Below are positions 42,889 through 52,106 of a stretch of 64,000 bases of DNA, piece after piece. This stretch comes from Ktedonobacteraceae bacterium. GTDB taxonomy: Bacteria; Chloroflexota; Ktedonobacteria; Ktedonobacterales; Ktedonobacteraceae. Made by a program: the position numbers and the translations under genes. Each line of letters starts with the position of its first letter. Position 1 is the stretch's first letter. The notes below the pieces were generated by a model. It did not search any database. It was not told the DNA's origin and saw nothing but the letters and a program-made list of their open reading frames with translations. The DNA lies in NCBI GenBank assembly GCA_035653615.1, contig DASRBN010000027.1, forward strand, positions 62,001-126,000, read 5' to 3'.

Positions 42889-44280
42889 CTACGCATCAGG
42901 CAATCGCAGCAGAAGCATGCCATCTGTATTGCCGGTTGTAGACATCAGGATCGATTGCAGGCCGTTTTTGGGGCGCAGGGTGATGAGTGCGTCTGGCTCG
43001 ACACGGAAGCCGGGGGCGGTGAAAGGCAGATATTGCTGCAAGATCGTCGCCAATAGCAGCCGAATCTCCAGTTGCGCAAAAGGCATACCGATGCAGATGC
43101 GCGGGCCGCCGCCGAATGGAAAGTACGACCAGGGAACAATTTTCTGTTCGCTGTCCGCGTCCCAGCGTTCGGGCCGGAAGATTTCAGAGTCGCCCCAGAT
43201 ATCTGGCAGGCGATGGATGATCCATTGGCTAAACATGACCATGGTTCCCGCCGGAAAATGTACGCCATCGAGATCAAATGCTTCGATTGCGCGCCTACCA
43301 AGTGTCCATGCCGGCGGGTAGAGGCGCATCGATTCGTTCATTACCCACTCGGTATAGGGCAGGTTGGACAAATCATCCACCGTCGGAGCGCGGCCACCAA
43401 GGACTGAATGTAACTCGGCCAGCAGTTTTTCGCGCGCGGCCGGATACTGGGAGAGCAGGTGGAATGTCCAGGTCAGCGCATTGGCGGTCGTCTCGTGTCC
43501 GGCGGCAAAAAAGGTCAGAATGTGATCGTGTACCTGCGTATCGCTAAGGATACCATCTTCATCATGTGCTGCCAGAAGCATGGAAAGCACGTCGCCGGTA
43601 TCGCCGCCCTCGGCACGCCGGCGCGCGATCAGGTCATAAATGAACGCGTCCACAGCGCGTTTGGCCGCCATGCGCCTGCCATAGGACGTTATGGGCAGGT
43701 CCAGGCGCAGGTGCAAGAAGCCCTCTGCAAGGGTGATGGGATTACTGATCATAGTGGTGAATGCTCGCCCCAGCGTATCCACCTGACCGGCAAGATCGAC
43801 GTTGAACAGGCATTTGGCGACGATGCGCATGGTGAGTTGCTGCATGGCCCTCGCTACATCGATGCGCTCGTCGGCATGCCAGTCTTGAAGCATCTCCTGC
43901 GTGTGCTGCACCATGATTCCGGCATAGCTCTCCACCCGTTTCTTGTGAAAAGCGGGCTGTACCAGGCGTCGCTGCTGCCGATGGGCCTCTCCATCCAGAG
44001 TGAGTAGCCCATTCCCAATCAGGTCGCGCAATTCCTCGTTAAACTCGGCGCTGGTAAAGTTGCGTGGATTTTCGGTCAGTACATAACGGACATATTCGGG
44101 CCGGTAGAGGATGATAACGGGTATGGGACCGAAATGTACCGTAACCATGTCGCCATAGGTGTGCTGGAGGTGTTGTAAATACTCCAGTTGATGCTGCCGA
44201 AAGGCGAGAATATTGCCAAGCAGTGGTAGAGACCTGGGACCTGGAGGTAAGATTGTATGTCCATGGCGCATCGTGTTCAT
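42889..44280 (-). CDS. Cytochrome P450
   Basis: 463 residues, full length. It is a soluble-type monooxygenase. The haem Cys is C396 in FGGGPRICIG, the I-helix oxygen motif is AGHETTAN, the K-helix ExxR is in MNESMRLYPP and the PERF-type region is FRPERWDADS. The N-terminal PPGPRSLPLLGN proline hinge is present but no strong membrane anchor. Layout resembles CYP102/CYP4-like bacterial fatty-acid or terpene hydroxylases; the substrate and redox partners are not in the window. The gene is 36 bases downstream of the zinc-ribbon membrane gene on the same strand, and converges on the methyltransferase. Confidence 0.93.
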   Translation of the reverse strand: MNTMRHGHTILPPGPRSLPLLGNILAFRQHQLEYLQHLQHTYGDMVTVHFGPIPVIILYRPEYVRYVLTENPRNFTSAEFNEELRDLIGNGLLTLDGEAHRQQRRLVQPAFHKKRVESYAGIMVQHTQEMLQDWHADERIDVARAMQQLTMRIVAKCLFNVDLAGQVDTLGRAFTTMISNPITLAEGFLHLRLDLPITSYGRRMAAKRAVDAFIYDLIARRRAEGGDTGDVLSMLLAAHDEDGILSDTQVHDHILTFFAAGHETTANALTWTFHLLSQYPAAREKLLAELHSVLGGRAPTVDDLSNLPYTEWVMNESMRLYPPAWTLGRRAIEAFDLDGVHFPAGTMVMFSQWIIHRLPDIWGDSEIFRPERWDADSEQKIVPWSYFPFGGGPRICIGMPFAQLEIRLLLATILQQYLPFTAPGFRVEPDALITLRPKNGLQSILMSTTGNTDGMLLLRLPDA

Positions 44281-44315
44281 GACACCAGTATATCATAGAA
44301 AGGTGGCAACATGAT

Positions 44316-44609
44316 TTATTTCACAGTCGTCACCTTTGGTACGCGCTTGCCGCAGTTCGGGCAGTACGAATCATCCGGCTGCATAAAATTACCGCAGTAG
44401 GGGCATTTTTTCAGCAAGTGCTGCCGCGATTCAAGCACCTGCTTGAAATGGACATTTTGACGGTAAAGCCACACGGAGAGGAAAAAGGCGAAGATGGAGA
44501 GGAAAATGACCAGGATCAAGAGCGTCACAGCCAGAAAATCCAGCCCGGCAAACACCGACCCGGCTGCGTAAACAATGGCGTCACAAAGCAACATCATGCC
44601 AGTATACAT
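44316..44609 (-). CDS. Small membrane protein with C-terminal zinc ribbon
   Basis: 97 residues from ATG 44609 (AGGAG 8 bases upstream; a longer in-frame start at 44642 is less likely). Two hydrophobic segments (CDAIVYAAGSVFAG and AVTLLILVIFLSIFAFFLSVW) are followed by a helix and a four-Cys zinc ribbon, CPYCGNFMQPDDSYCPNCGK. This is a common architecture for small bacterial membrane proteins of unknown role. The gene is directly upstream of the P450 on the same strand. Confidence 0.8.
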   Translation of the reverse strand: MYTGMMLLCDAIVYAAGSVFAGLDFLAVTLLILVIFLSIFAFFLSVWLYRQNVHFKQVLESRQHLLKKCPYCGNFMQPDDSYCPNCGKRVPKVTTVK

Positions 44610-45035
44610 GTGTTTCTCCTGGACATATTCCGTAGAAGTCAAGAATGCCTCCCCAAACCATTTTGATTATAGCACAATATATTTACATCGCGCTAGATGT
44701 TTTTGATAAAATACTCTACATTATTCTATAAAAACTCTACGTTAATCGTGTCAGGATGTACTTACCCTCGTCGGTTGCCTTCCGGCAAAAACGGCGATCT
44801 GCGCGATCCAGGCCGGGTTATGTTGAGCGCGCGAGCCGCAGCTCCGGGGAACGAAAGGGAAGAATCCGCGCCCTGCGAGCAAAATGCGTCCCTACAGAAC
44901 CTTTTTTTGTTGTGATACGTGTCTACAAGAGATAGGAAGAAAAAAGCTGATAGGGACAGCGCCTGGTGGCTGTCCTCCTCATGAACTCTCTTCCAATGTT
45001 GCTGGAATGTATGAATACCGGAATATGTGAAGCGA
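44610..45035. other. Intergenic region with repeats
   Basis: About 425 bases between divergent genes. A TCATTCTGAG-family relative lies at 44819-44873 (TTATGTTGAGCGCGCGAGCC ... GGGAACGAAAGGGAAGAATC) and a TAGGGACAGCGCCTGG copy at 44949-44984. The AT-rich stretch near 44665-44760 probably contains the divergent promoters. Confidence 0.5.
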
Positions 45036-47660
45036 ATGGCAAGATATTCAATCGAAGACGCGGCTAAAAAACTTGGCATTGATACGGAGACGTTAGGGCG
45101 CTGGATGGCAAGCGCCAATATGGCAGCCTCTCCAGACCCGGCCAGCCACGAATATGTGCTGGATGAGCAGCAGCTGGATCAGCTCGCGCGTGCGCATGGC
45201 TTGCAAAAGGACGCGCTCCCGGCGCAGAATACTCAGCAGGGAACGCCCTATTGGGGACAGCAGGCAGAAGGCATAAGTGGCGTTCCCACCATACATTTAC
45301 AGCAGAGTGATCAGATACATGCGCCCACGGACGGACGATCACAAGCGTCGCCCCTACAGAACGGGGTGGTGACCGGACAATCCGCTCCGCCCATGTCGCA
45401 GGATGCAGTGAACGAGCCAACTTTGAGTATGGATCAGAGGGGACGGGATCGTTCCGGGCAACCAGCGGACGCCCCGGATATCGTGCCAGAAATTCGCCCG
45501 ATTAAGCTTGAAGCGCCGGTTGTCACCATTGGACGCTTCCCCAATAATATGGTCGTGCTGAACAATCCCCAGGTTTCCGGCTATCACGCACGTATAGAGC
45601 AGTTGCCGCGTGGCGGCCATCACATCGTGGATTTGCGCAGCACCAATCACACTTACGTGAACTCGCAACAGGTGCGAGACCAGGTACTGAAACCAGGAGA
45701 TGAAATCAGCATTGGCGGCTACCAGTTTACCTACACCGGCGATGCGCTTGTGCAGGCGGGTGAGGGATATAGTATCCGCATTGATGCCCTGCACCTCAAG
45801 CAGTATGGCGGCTGGCGTGTCACGCTGCTGAACGATATTTCGCTGGATATCCCGCAGCATTCACTGGTGGCCTTAGTAGGTAGTTCAGGGGTAGGCAAGA
45901 CAACGCTCCTTGACGCGCTAAGCGGCATTCGACCGGCGGCTAAAGGGTTAGTGCTGTATAACGGGCGCGATTATTATCGCAATCTGGCCGCGTTTAATAC
46001 GCAGATCGGCTACGTGCCGCAGAGCGATATCATTCACAAGGATTTGACGGTGCAGCACGCGCTGTACTATACGGCCAGGATGCGCCTGCCCAGAGATTTT
46101 ACGCGCAAGCAGATCAAGGAGCGCATTAACGAAGTGCTGGATGAGGTGGAAATGACGCACCGGCGCAGGATGCTGGTGCGCAATCTCTCCGGCGGCGAGC
46201 GCAAACGCGTTTCCCTGGCGCTGGAGCTGCTGGCAAACCCCAGTGTCTTCTTTCTAGATGAGCCAACATCGGGTCTCGATCCCGGTCTTGATCTGAAAAT
46301 GATGCAGTTGTTGCGCAAGCTGGCAGACAAAGGACATACCATCATTCTGGTGACGCACGCGACGACGAATATTAATGTCTGTGATTTCGTCTGCTTCCTG
46401 GCCCGTGGTGGTCGCCTGGCGTATTTTGGCCCACCTGCCGAGGCGCTGCCCTATTTTGGCGTGCAGACATACGCCGAGGTGTATAATGCGCTGGACCCAA
46501 CGGACGATCATAAGGATGCGCCCAAAAAGGCCGAGGAACGCTTTAAGCACTCTCCCTATTACCAGCGCTATATCGCGGACCCCCTGAACCGCGAGATGGA
46601 GGCGAATCAAGACCTGGAAGAATTGAACCTGCCGGTCAAGAAGGCGAAGCGCGGCAGCCCCTGGCGGCAGTTTCGCATCCTGACCAGGCGCTACCTGGAA
46701 TTATTGAAAAATGATGTCGTGAACCTGGCAATTCTGCTGTTGCAGGCGCCCATTATTGGAGTGATCCTGTACTACCTGGCAAGCCCGACGACGTTTACAT
46801 CAACGAGCGTAGCGACGTGCCCTATACACGCCAACGCCTTGCAGCAGACGGGACCGATTGTATCCTACAGTTGCCAGCGCGTAATCGACTTTCTCAATTC
46901 GCCGCAGGGGGCGCAATTCGCCGCGCAGCAAGGGATGTCGAAACAGCAGCTATTGCAGGCCGCCATCGCGCCCAATTCAGGGGCCGATGCGCAGACGCTG
47001 CTATTCATCATGGCTTTTGCCGCGGTGATGTTTGGAGTGATTAACGGCGTGCGAGCGATTGTGCGCGAAGTGCCTATTTACCGGCGCGAGCGCATGGTCA
47101 ATCTTGGCATTGTGCCCTACATGTTCTCGAAAATCGTCGTGCTGGGCATCTTATCGCTGCTACAAAGCGCCGTTCTGGTGTACATCGTGAATCTGAAAGC
47201 GCCGTATCACCAGGGCATCATCTTGCCGCCTTTCGCGGAAATATATATCTCGATGGCGCTGACATCATTGGCAGGATTGATGATCGGCCTGCTGCTCTCG
47301 GCGCTGGCCCCCAACACTGACCGCGCAATGAGTCTGGTACCGCTCATCCTTATTCCGCAGGTAATCTTCTCAGGCGTGGTATTCAATCTGAACTCGCCCA
47401 TCCTGCAAGCGGTGGGAGCGCTGTTCGCCGCGCGCTGGGCTATTGCCGGCATGGGATCGACCATTGGCCTGCATGCCGACAAACTGGGAGTCGATAATTT
47501 TTCGTACCAGGGCACGCTCTATGTCACGCTCAATCCCGCCGATGCCTTGCCCGGAGCGATTGAACACCTCGCGATTGTCTGGGGCGCCCTGGTCATTATG
47601 ATCATTGTAATTGCCCTGGCTACCGCGCTCGCGCTGAAAAGCAAGGACGTAAGCCGGTAG
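45036..47660 (+). CDS. HTH-FHA-ABC ATPase-permease fusion (ABCG-type transporter)
   Basis: About 874 residues. Domains: a MerR-like helix-turn-helix segment (1-55, SIEDAAKKLGIDTETLGRWM); a low-complexity linker that includes a TAGGGGCGAC-type repeat; an FHA domain (about 160-235, IGRFPNNMVVLNNPQVSGYH; key RF, SGYH, N); an ABC ATPase with K288 in GSSGVGKTTL, signature LSGGERKR near 384 and Walker B LDEPTSGLD; and an ABC2-type permease with six helices (about 540-870). The half-transporter order, ATPase before permease, matches the ABCG/White family, and the FHA domain suggests control by phosphorylation. The start may be GTG 45027 or ATG 45036. Substrate unknown; membrane protein. Confidence 0.9.
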   Translation: MARYSIEDAAKKLGIDTETLGRWMASANMAASPDPASHEYVLDEQQLDQLARAHGLQKDALPAQNTQQGTPYWGQQAEGISGVPTIHLQQSDQIHAPTDGRSQASPLQNGVVTGQSAPPMSQDAVNEPTLSMDQRGRDRSGQPADAPDIVPEIRPIKLEAPVVTIGRFPNNMVVLNNPQVSGYHARIEQLPRGGHHIVDLRSTNHTYVNSQQVRDQVLKPGDEISIGGYQFTYTGDALVQAGEGYSIRIDALHLKQYGGWRVTLLNDISLDIPQHSLVALVGSSGVGKTTLLDALSGIRPAAKGLVLYNGRDYYRNLAAFNTQIGYVPQSDIIHKDLTVQHALYYTARMRLPRDFTRKQIKERINEVLDEVEMTHRRRMLVRNLSGGERKRVSLALELLANPSVFFLDEPTSGLDPGLDLKMMQLLRKLADKGHTIILVTHATTNINVCDFVCFLARGGRLAYFGPPAEALPYFGVQTYAEVYNALDPTDDHKDAPKKAEERFKHSPYYQRYIADPLNREMEANQDLEELNLPVKKAKRGSPWRQFRILTRRYLELLKNDVVNLAILLLQAPIIGVILYYLASPTTFTSTSVATCPIHANALQQTGPIVSYSCQRVIDFLNSPQGAQFAAQQGMSKQQLLQAAIAPNSGADAQTLLFIMAFAAVMFGVINGVRAIVREVPIYRRERMVNLGIVPYMFSKIVVLGILSLLQSAVLVYIVNLKAPYHQGIILPPFAEIYISMALTSLAGLMIGLLLSALAPNTDRAMSLVPLILIPQVIFSGVVFNLNSPILQAVGALFAARWAIAGMGSTIGLHADKLGVDNFSYQGTLYVTLNPADALPGAIEHLAIVWGALVIMIIVIALATALALKSKDVSR

Positions 47661-47994
47661 GGACAGCGGCTCGTTCCTGTTCTCAGCCCCTGGTGCCTGT
47701 CCTTTGCGGATGAGGACAGGCATCCCTGATGATTTTTAACGATCAAAATCGGCAATCCGAGGGGTTCAGGCCATGTCATTCTGAGTGAAATAAGCCGAAG
47801 CCCTGAGCAACGAAAGGGAAGAATCTCCGCTCAGCATGACATGGCCTGAACCTCTTGTTTTTCTCTTAATAGAAAAGTACCGGCAAGACCTTGCGCTTTT
47901 GACGACGCCTGACCCAATCTGCTATAGTTGCCATGGGGGACACATTTTGATGTATCCATGGCTTCAACCACTATTTTTGCTTCAGGAGGGTGTC
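47661..47994. other. Intergenic region, repeat-rich
   Basis: Holds a TAGGGACAG-family copy next to the ABC stop (47659-47712), a GATTTTTAACGATCAAAATCG leader and the large hairpin at 47761-47854. The region must also contain the promoter of the exported S51 gene. Confidence 0.5.
47761..47854. repeat. Long inverted repeat, TCATTCTGAG family
   Basis: Arms GGGGTTCAGGCCATGTCATT CTGAG (47761-47785) and its near-complement (47830-47854), two mismatches in 25. The loop holds the full GCCGAAGCCCTGAGCAACGA core of the family. Confidence 0.8.
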
Positions 47995-49338
47995 ATGTCT
48001 ACGCGGCTTCACGTGATATCACATACGATAGCGAAAGTGCTATTGTCAACACTTCTCTTCACGGGTTTATGTACTACCGGCTTCTTCGTCGCTCCTGCTG
48101 CCTATGCCGTCGGGCGGCATTCGGCACAAACGCAGGCCCCGGCCCACAAAGGCAGATTTCTCGTACTGGGCGGTGGCGCGCTATCCAATTTTAATGATCC
48201 TGTTTATAGCGAAGTTGTGAGCCTGGCCGGTGGAAAGGGCGTCGCAAGGATAGGCATTATCACTGCCGCCTCGTTTACGCCGCGCAAGGATGGGCAATTC
48301 TACGTAGACCTGTTTTTGAAACATTATGGGGTTGCCGATGCCGAATGGATACCCATTGATCGCGCGCACCTCAATAATACAAAATCTCCCAAAGTGATTG
48401 CCCAGATCAACAGCATGACCGGCTTCTTTTTCGGGGGCGGAGATCAATCCCGGCTGGTCTTTTGTATGTTTTACAATGGTACACCAGCTCCTGGCAATCA
48501 TCCCAGGCCATCGCCCGCACTGAAGGCCATCATCGCAAAATATGATGCTGGAGCGGTTGTTGGTGGCACGAGCGCGGGAACCGACGCTCTGGTGAAGGAT
48601 CCCATGATTACTGGCGGCGAGAGTTACGAGGCCATTCGCAACGGCGCATTTCCTTACATACAGGAAGATCACCTGAACGATCTCTCGTATGATCCCGCCG
48701 GCGGCTTCGGCATGTTTACCTATGGACTGCTCGATACCCATTTTACCGAGCGCGGACGCCAGGGACGCCTCATTCGCCTGGCGGCAGATACCCACACGCC
48801 GATGGGTTATGGCATTGACCAGGATACAGGCCTGCTGATTACGAATGCTGATAGCCCTCAGGCGCAAATGCAGGTCATTGGACAACACGGCGTCTATATC
48901 CTGGACCTCTCGAAAGCGACAATAGATAAGAAAGGTCCGTTCTGGTCTATCTTCAACGTCAAAGTGACCTACCTCACCGTCGGCGATTCATTCGATCCCA
49001 ACACGAAAACGGTCACAATCGCGAATTGGAAAACCCCGCTGGCAGGTCACGAACAGCATAATCATCCGCGACCCCCAACGCATGATATCTTCAGCAGCTT
49101 CCGCGATCATGGTGGTAAAAACGGCCAGGGAGTGCCCAATGCCTTCACCGTCTTTTCAACCAATCTTTTCGATAGTCGCGCCGCCACCACCTATGGCCTG
49201 ACATACGAGGACCACCCCACCTTCGAGGTGCAAATGATCAAATTGAAGGACGCGTCCGGCTACATCGGAGCATTCCAGGGCATGCAATACATCTCATACA
49301 TCAAGCTGACCGTAAACATTTTTACGTATCGCCAGTAG
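47995..49338 (+). CDS. Exported cyanophycinase-like S51 family protein
   Basis: 447 residues from ATG 47995, preceded by GGAGG 6 bases upstream. Signal peptide MSTRLHVISHTIAKVLLSTL ... AYA. The S51/cyanophycinase fold follows: LVLGGGALSNF, an RIGIITAASFTP strand and catalytic S193 in GGTSAGTDAL, with a GGGDQSRL loop before it. Peptidase S51 enzymes cleave beta-Asp-Arg dipeptides from cyanophycin; exported versions may digest external polymer. No cyanophycin synthetase is present. A C-terminal 100 residues of beta-sheet type extend the domain. Another S51-fold gene lies 1 kb downstream. Confidence 0.87.
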   Translation: MSTRLHVISHTIAKVLLSTLLFTGLCTTGFFVAPAAYAVGRHSAQTQAPAHKGRFLVLGGGALSNFNDPVYSEVVSLAGGKGVARIGIITAASFTPRKDGQFYVDLFLKHYGVADAEWIPIDRAHLNNTKSPKVIAQINSMTGFFFGGGDQSRLVFCMFYNGTPAPGNHPRPSPALKAIIAKYDAGAVVGGTSAGTDALVKDPMITGGESYEAIRNGAFPYIQEDHLNDLSYDPAGGFGMFTYGLLDTHFTERGRQGRLIRLAADTHTPMGYGIDQDTGLLITNADSPQAQMQVIGQHGVYILDLSKATIDKKGPFWSIFNVKVTYLTVGDSFDPNTKTVTIANWKTPLAGHEQHNHPRPPTHDIFSSFRDHGGKNGQGVPNAFTVFSTNLFDSRAATTYGLTYEDHPTFEVQMIKLKDASGYIGAFQGMQYISYIKLTVNIFTYRQ

Positions 49339-49439
49339 GGGCGGGGGTGGTGATGTGGTGTGGAGTGGGAGCTTGCTCTGCCCCGGGGCCGATGAAGAAA
49401 TTTCACGATCAAAACCGGCTGTCGAAGTGGTGTTAGCCG

Positions 49440-49532
49440 TGTCATTCTGAGCGCAAGAAGCCGAAGCCCTGAGCAACGAAGGGGAAGAATCTCAAGTGGT
49501 TCGCGGATTCTTCCCCTTCGCTCAGAATGACA
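49440..49532. repeat. Inverted repeat, TCATTCTGAG family
   Basis: GTGTCATTCTGAGCG begins the left arm and CGCTCAGAATGAC ends the right arm; GGGGAAGAATC and GATTCTTCCCC form the inner stem. The leader AAATTTCACGATCAAAACCG lies just before it. Confidence 0.75.
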
Positions 49533-49599
49533 GGCCCCGGTGCTGGAGCCAGGTAAACAACCTCTCCATCCCCCCATGCAAGAACATGGCGGTTGTATC

Positions 49600-50133
49600 T
49601 CACTGCTGCGGGTAGTTAGACGGGGGATTGCCATAGGGAGGATAGCCGCCCTGCTGGTTTCCATACTGCGGAGAACTGCCTTGCTGGTAACCCTGTTGCG
49701 GATAGCCATCCTGCTGGGGATAGCTTCCTTGTTGTGGATAGCCCTGCTGGGGGTAGCCCTGTTGCGGGTAGCCAGACGGCGCATACCCTGCCGCCGCAAC
49801 CTGCGGGGTTGCCGGTGTTGTCGGCCCGGCAAAGATGTAGACCAGCATCGTAATGCCCGATAGCAATAGCAGGCAAATGAACCAGCCCCAACGACCGAGT
49901 TGAGCAGTCTTCACCAGCGCCCCAATCCAGGCAACCAGGTTAATGATACCGGCGACAACAAACAAGAAGATCGATATTCCAAAGAGGGCAGGATTACCAA
50001 TCGACGCCTGTGTATATCCACTTGCATCGGTGTACGTCTGAGAGCCTGCAAGGCCGGCGAAGAGCAGTATGATGGCCACGATGGTTACTGCCAGGCCAAT
50101 CAGGTAGAGATTGCGACTGAGCGCTTTGCTCAT
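49600..50133 (-). CDS. Small membrane protein with Tyr-Pro-Gln-Gln repeats
   Basis: 177 residues from ATG 50133, with a strong AAGGAGGT 6 bases upstream. Three membrane helices (NLYLIGLAVTIVAIILLFAG, ALFGISIFLFVVAGIINLVA, WGWFICLLLLSGITMLVYIF) are followed by about 60 residues of low-complexity SGYPQQGYPQQGYPQQG-type repeats. Tails of this kind, rich in Tyr, Pro, Gln and Gly, occur in many small bacterial membrane proteins and may drive self-association. Function unknown. Transcribed alone, minus strand. Confidence 0.82.
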   Translation of the reverse strand: MSKALSRNLYLIGLAVTIVAIILLFAGLAGSQTYTDASGYTQASIGNPALFGISIFLFVVAGIINLVAWIGALVKTAQLGRWGWFICLLLLSGITMLVYIFAGPTTPATPQVAAAGYAPSGYPQQGYPQQGYPQQGSYPQQDGYPQQGYQQGSSPQYGNQQGGYPPYGNPPSNYPQQ

Positions 50134-50303
50134 GATGTACCTCCTTCGAGAGAAAAACAAGTAAGCCCAACTTTTGATCCGTTTGTGCTTATCTTTTTGA
50201 CCACATATCTTCTTAACGCTCCATTATATCTTTTTTAGAGAGTGAAATATAGGGATGGGATATGGTAAGATCAGAACAAAACGTTTGAAAGGATTCTCTC
50301 TCT

Positions 50304-51086
50304 ATGAGACAACAGCCTGTTTCGCATCCCACGCCTGGTGCTATTGCCCTGGTCGGCTCCGGCGAATACCTCGACGCGATGAACACGACCGATCTCTATC
50401 TTATGGAAACCGTGGGCGGAGTTCGCAATGCGCGGGTGGCATTGCTACCCACGGCCAGCGGCCTGGAAGAAAATGGGCCTGCCTACTGGAATGACCTGGG
50501 GCTGCGCCATTTCAAGCAGTTGGGCGTGCAGGATGTGCGACCTACGGCTATCATTGACCCTGCCAGCGCCAGGGACCCGCGACAACTGGCCTTGCTGGAA
50601 GGAGCCAATTTTTATTACTTATCGGGTGGCAATCCGCAGCATACCATTGAGACGCTGCGCGATTCCGCCGCCTGGGAGATCATCACTTCGGCCTATAGCC
50701 GAGGCGCGATACTTGCCGGATGCAGCGCAGGAGCAATGACGCTTAGCGCCTATACAATTGCGATACGACAGATGTTCATGGGTGAAAAGCCCGGATGGTT
50801 AACATCGCTCGGCGTCGTGCCGCGCCTGGTAGTCTTCCCGCATTTTGATCGTATGGCAAACTTCATCGACGACACAACGTTTCAGGAACTGCTCTCCACG
50901 CTCCCTGAGGGGATCATCGCCGTGGGTGTGGACGAAAATACCGCCCTGGTGCGTGTGGAAGCCAATCATACGGGCGACCCAATGGCAGCCGAGCGCTGGC
51001 AGGTCATGGGATTGCAAACCGTTAAGGTCTTTGTACGGGGAATGGAGCCGCGCATTATACACGTGGGAGAGGAAGTGATGCTGTGA
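50304..51086 (+). CDS. Cytoplasmic cyanophycinase-like (S51 / type 1 glutamine amidotransferase-like) protein
   Basis: 260 residues without a signal peptide. Begins with IALVGSGEYL, then VALLPTASG; the nucleophile is S141 in AGCSAGAMTL, the S51-type Ser-not-Cys elbow; FPHFDRMANF and GVDENTALV close the site. It is of the dipeptidase E/cyanophycinase superfamily and probably hydrolyses a peptide or isopeptide bond, substrate unknown. It overlaps the following SDR start by 4 bases (GTGA), so the two are translationally coupled. AAAGGA is upstream. Confidence 0.87.
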   Translation: MRQQPVSHPTPGAIALVGSGEYLDAMNTTDLYLMETVGGVRNARVALLPTASGLEENGPAYWNDLGLRHFKQLGVQDVRPTAIIDPASARDPRQLALLEGANFYYLSGGNPQHTIETLRDSAAWEIITSAYSRGAILAGCSAGAMTLSAYTIAIRQMFMGEKPGWLTSLGVVPRLVVFPHFDRMANFIDDTTFQELLSTLPEGIIAVGVDENTALVRVEANHTGDPMAAERWQVMGLQTVKVFVRGMEPRIIHVGEEVML

Positions 51087-51868
51087 TTACAATGAATGCG
51101 CAGAAAAAAGAAGAGCAACGGCTGGCGCGATTGTCCGGCGCTCTAGGTGATGCCGTGGTGATTGTCACGGGCGCCAGTTCGGGTATAGGGGCGGCGACGA
51201 CTAAGGAATTTGCGCGTCATGGCGCTCGGGTGGTGCTGGCTGCGCGGCGCGAAACTGAACTGGCGGCTCAGGTCAGCGCGATTACCGGCGCGGGGAACCG
51301 TGCGCTTGCCATCCCCACCGATATTACAGATGAGGCGCAGGTTACGCGCCTCGTCGAGCAGACGATAGAGCAGTTCGGGCGCGTCGATGTGCTGGTTAAT
51401 AATGCCGGTATTGGGCAGTCGAAGCCGTTTGATAAGCAATCAATCGAATATATTAATCGCGCTCTCGATACGAATCTGCGCGGCGCAATGCTCGCGACAC
51501 ATGCCGTGCTGCCGGGTATGCTGGAACGGCGGCATGGCGCGATAATCTCGGTAGCCTCGGTGGCGGGCCTTATCGCCATTGACCCACTCTATTCGGGCAC
51601 CAAGTACGGCTTGCGCGGCTTCTCATTATCGCTCCGCAGGCAACTGCGGCGCACCGGCATCTCGGTTTCGCTCGTTTCACCCGGCTACATCAAAACAAAT
51701 ATGAATCGCGGTATGCGCTTTCCCATGCCAGGGCCGGACCTGGTGGCGCGTGCAATTGTTGACCTGGTGGTGCGGCCACGGCGTGAGGTCATCGTACCTG
51801 GATACTACAGGCCGCTCGTTGCCATCGCCACTGCCTTACCCTGGCTGGTCGATCTTGCGATACGCTGA
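51083..51868 (+). CDS. Short-chain dehydrogenase/reductase
   Basis: 261 residues (GTG 51083, or ATG 51092). Classical SDR: cofactor motif VTGASSGIGAATT, NNAG in VLVNNAGIGQS, active-site Ser in ISVASVAGL, Y170 and K174 in YSGTKYG, and a C-terminal loop SPGYIKTNMNRG. NADP(H) preference is suggested by AARRETEL after the second beta-strand. Substrate unknown. Its 5' end overlaps the S51-type gene by 4 bases. Confidence 0.92.
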   Translation: MITMNAQKKEEQRLARLSGALGDAVVIVTGASSGIGAATTKEFARHGARVVLAARRETELAAQVSAITGAGNRALAIPTDITDEAQVTRLVEQTIEQFGRVDVLVNNAGIGQSKPFDKQSIEYINRALDTNLRGAMLATHAVLPGMLERRHGAIISVASVAGLIAIDPLYSGTKYGLRGFSLSLRRQLRRTGISVSLVSPGYIKTNMNRGMRFPMPGPDLVARAIVDLVVRPRREVIVPGYYRPLVAIATALPWLVDLAIR

Positions 51869-51880
51869 GGTATAGAATCC

Positions 51881-52096
51881 ATGACTACCACGATGCATGC
51901 ATATTCAGAAGCAGATCGGCAGTGCGTCATCGACTTTCGACGCGCATGTATCACCGTCGAAAATAGCAATGATTACCCTACCGTCCTTGACCTGTATGAA
52001 CTGCTGGATGTCTCGCTGGCCGGCCAGGCGGTGCGAACCACCCTCTGGGAAGATAGCAGCGGGAAGCTCATCGCTTATGCCATAGTCGAGACAGCG
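51881..52096 (+). pseudogene. Remnant of a GNAT-like acetyltransferase N-terminus
   Basis: ATG 51881 with GAGG upstream opens MTTTMHAYSEADRQCVIDFR and TTLWEDSSGKLIAYAIVE, which resembles the N-terminal part of GNAT acetyltransferases, but the acetyl-CoA motif (Q/RxxGxG/A) is missing. The frame then runs on into unrelated DNA and ends at 52321. This looks like the 5' end of a gene joined to another truncated gene. It lies 13 bases after the SDR. Confidence 0.6.
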
Positions 52097-52106
52097 ATAC
52101 CTGGAA

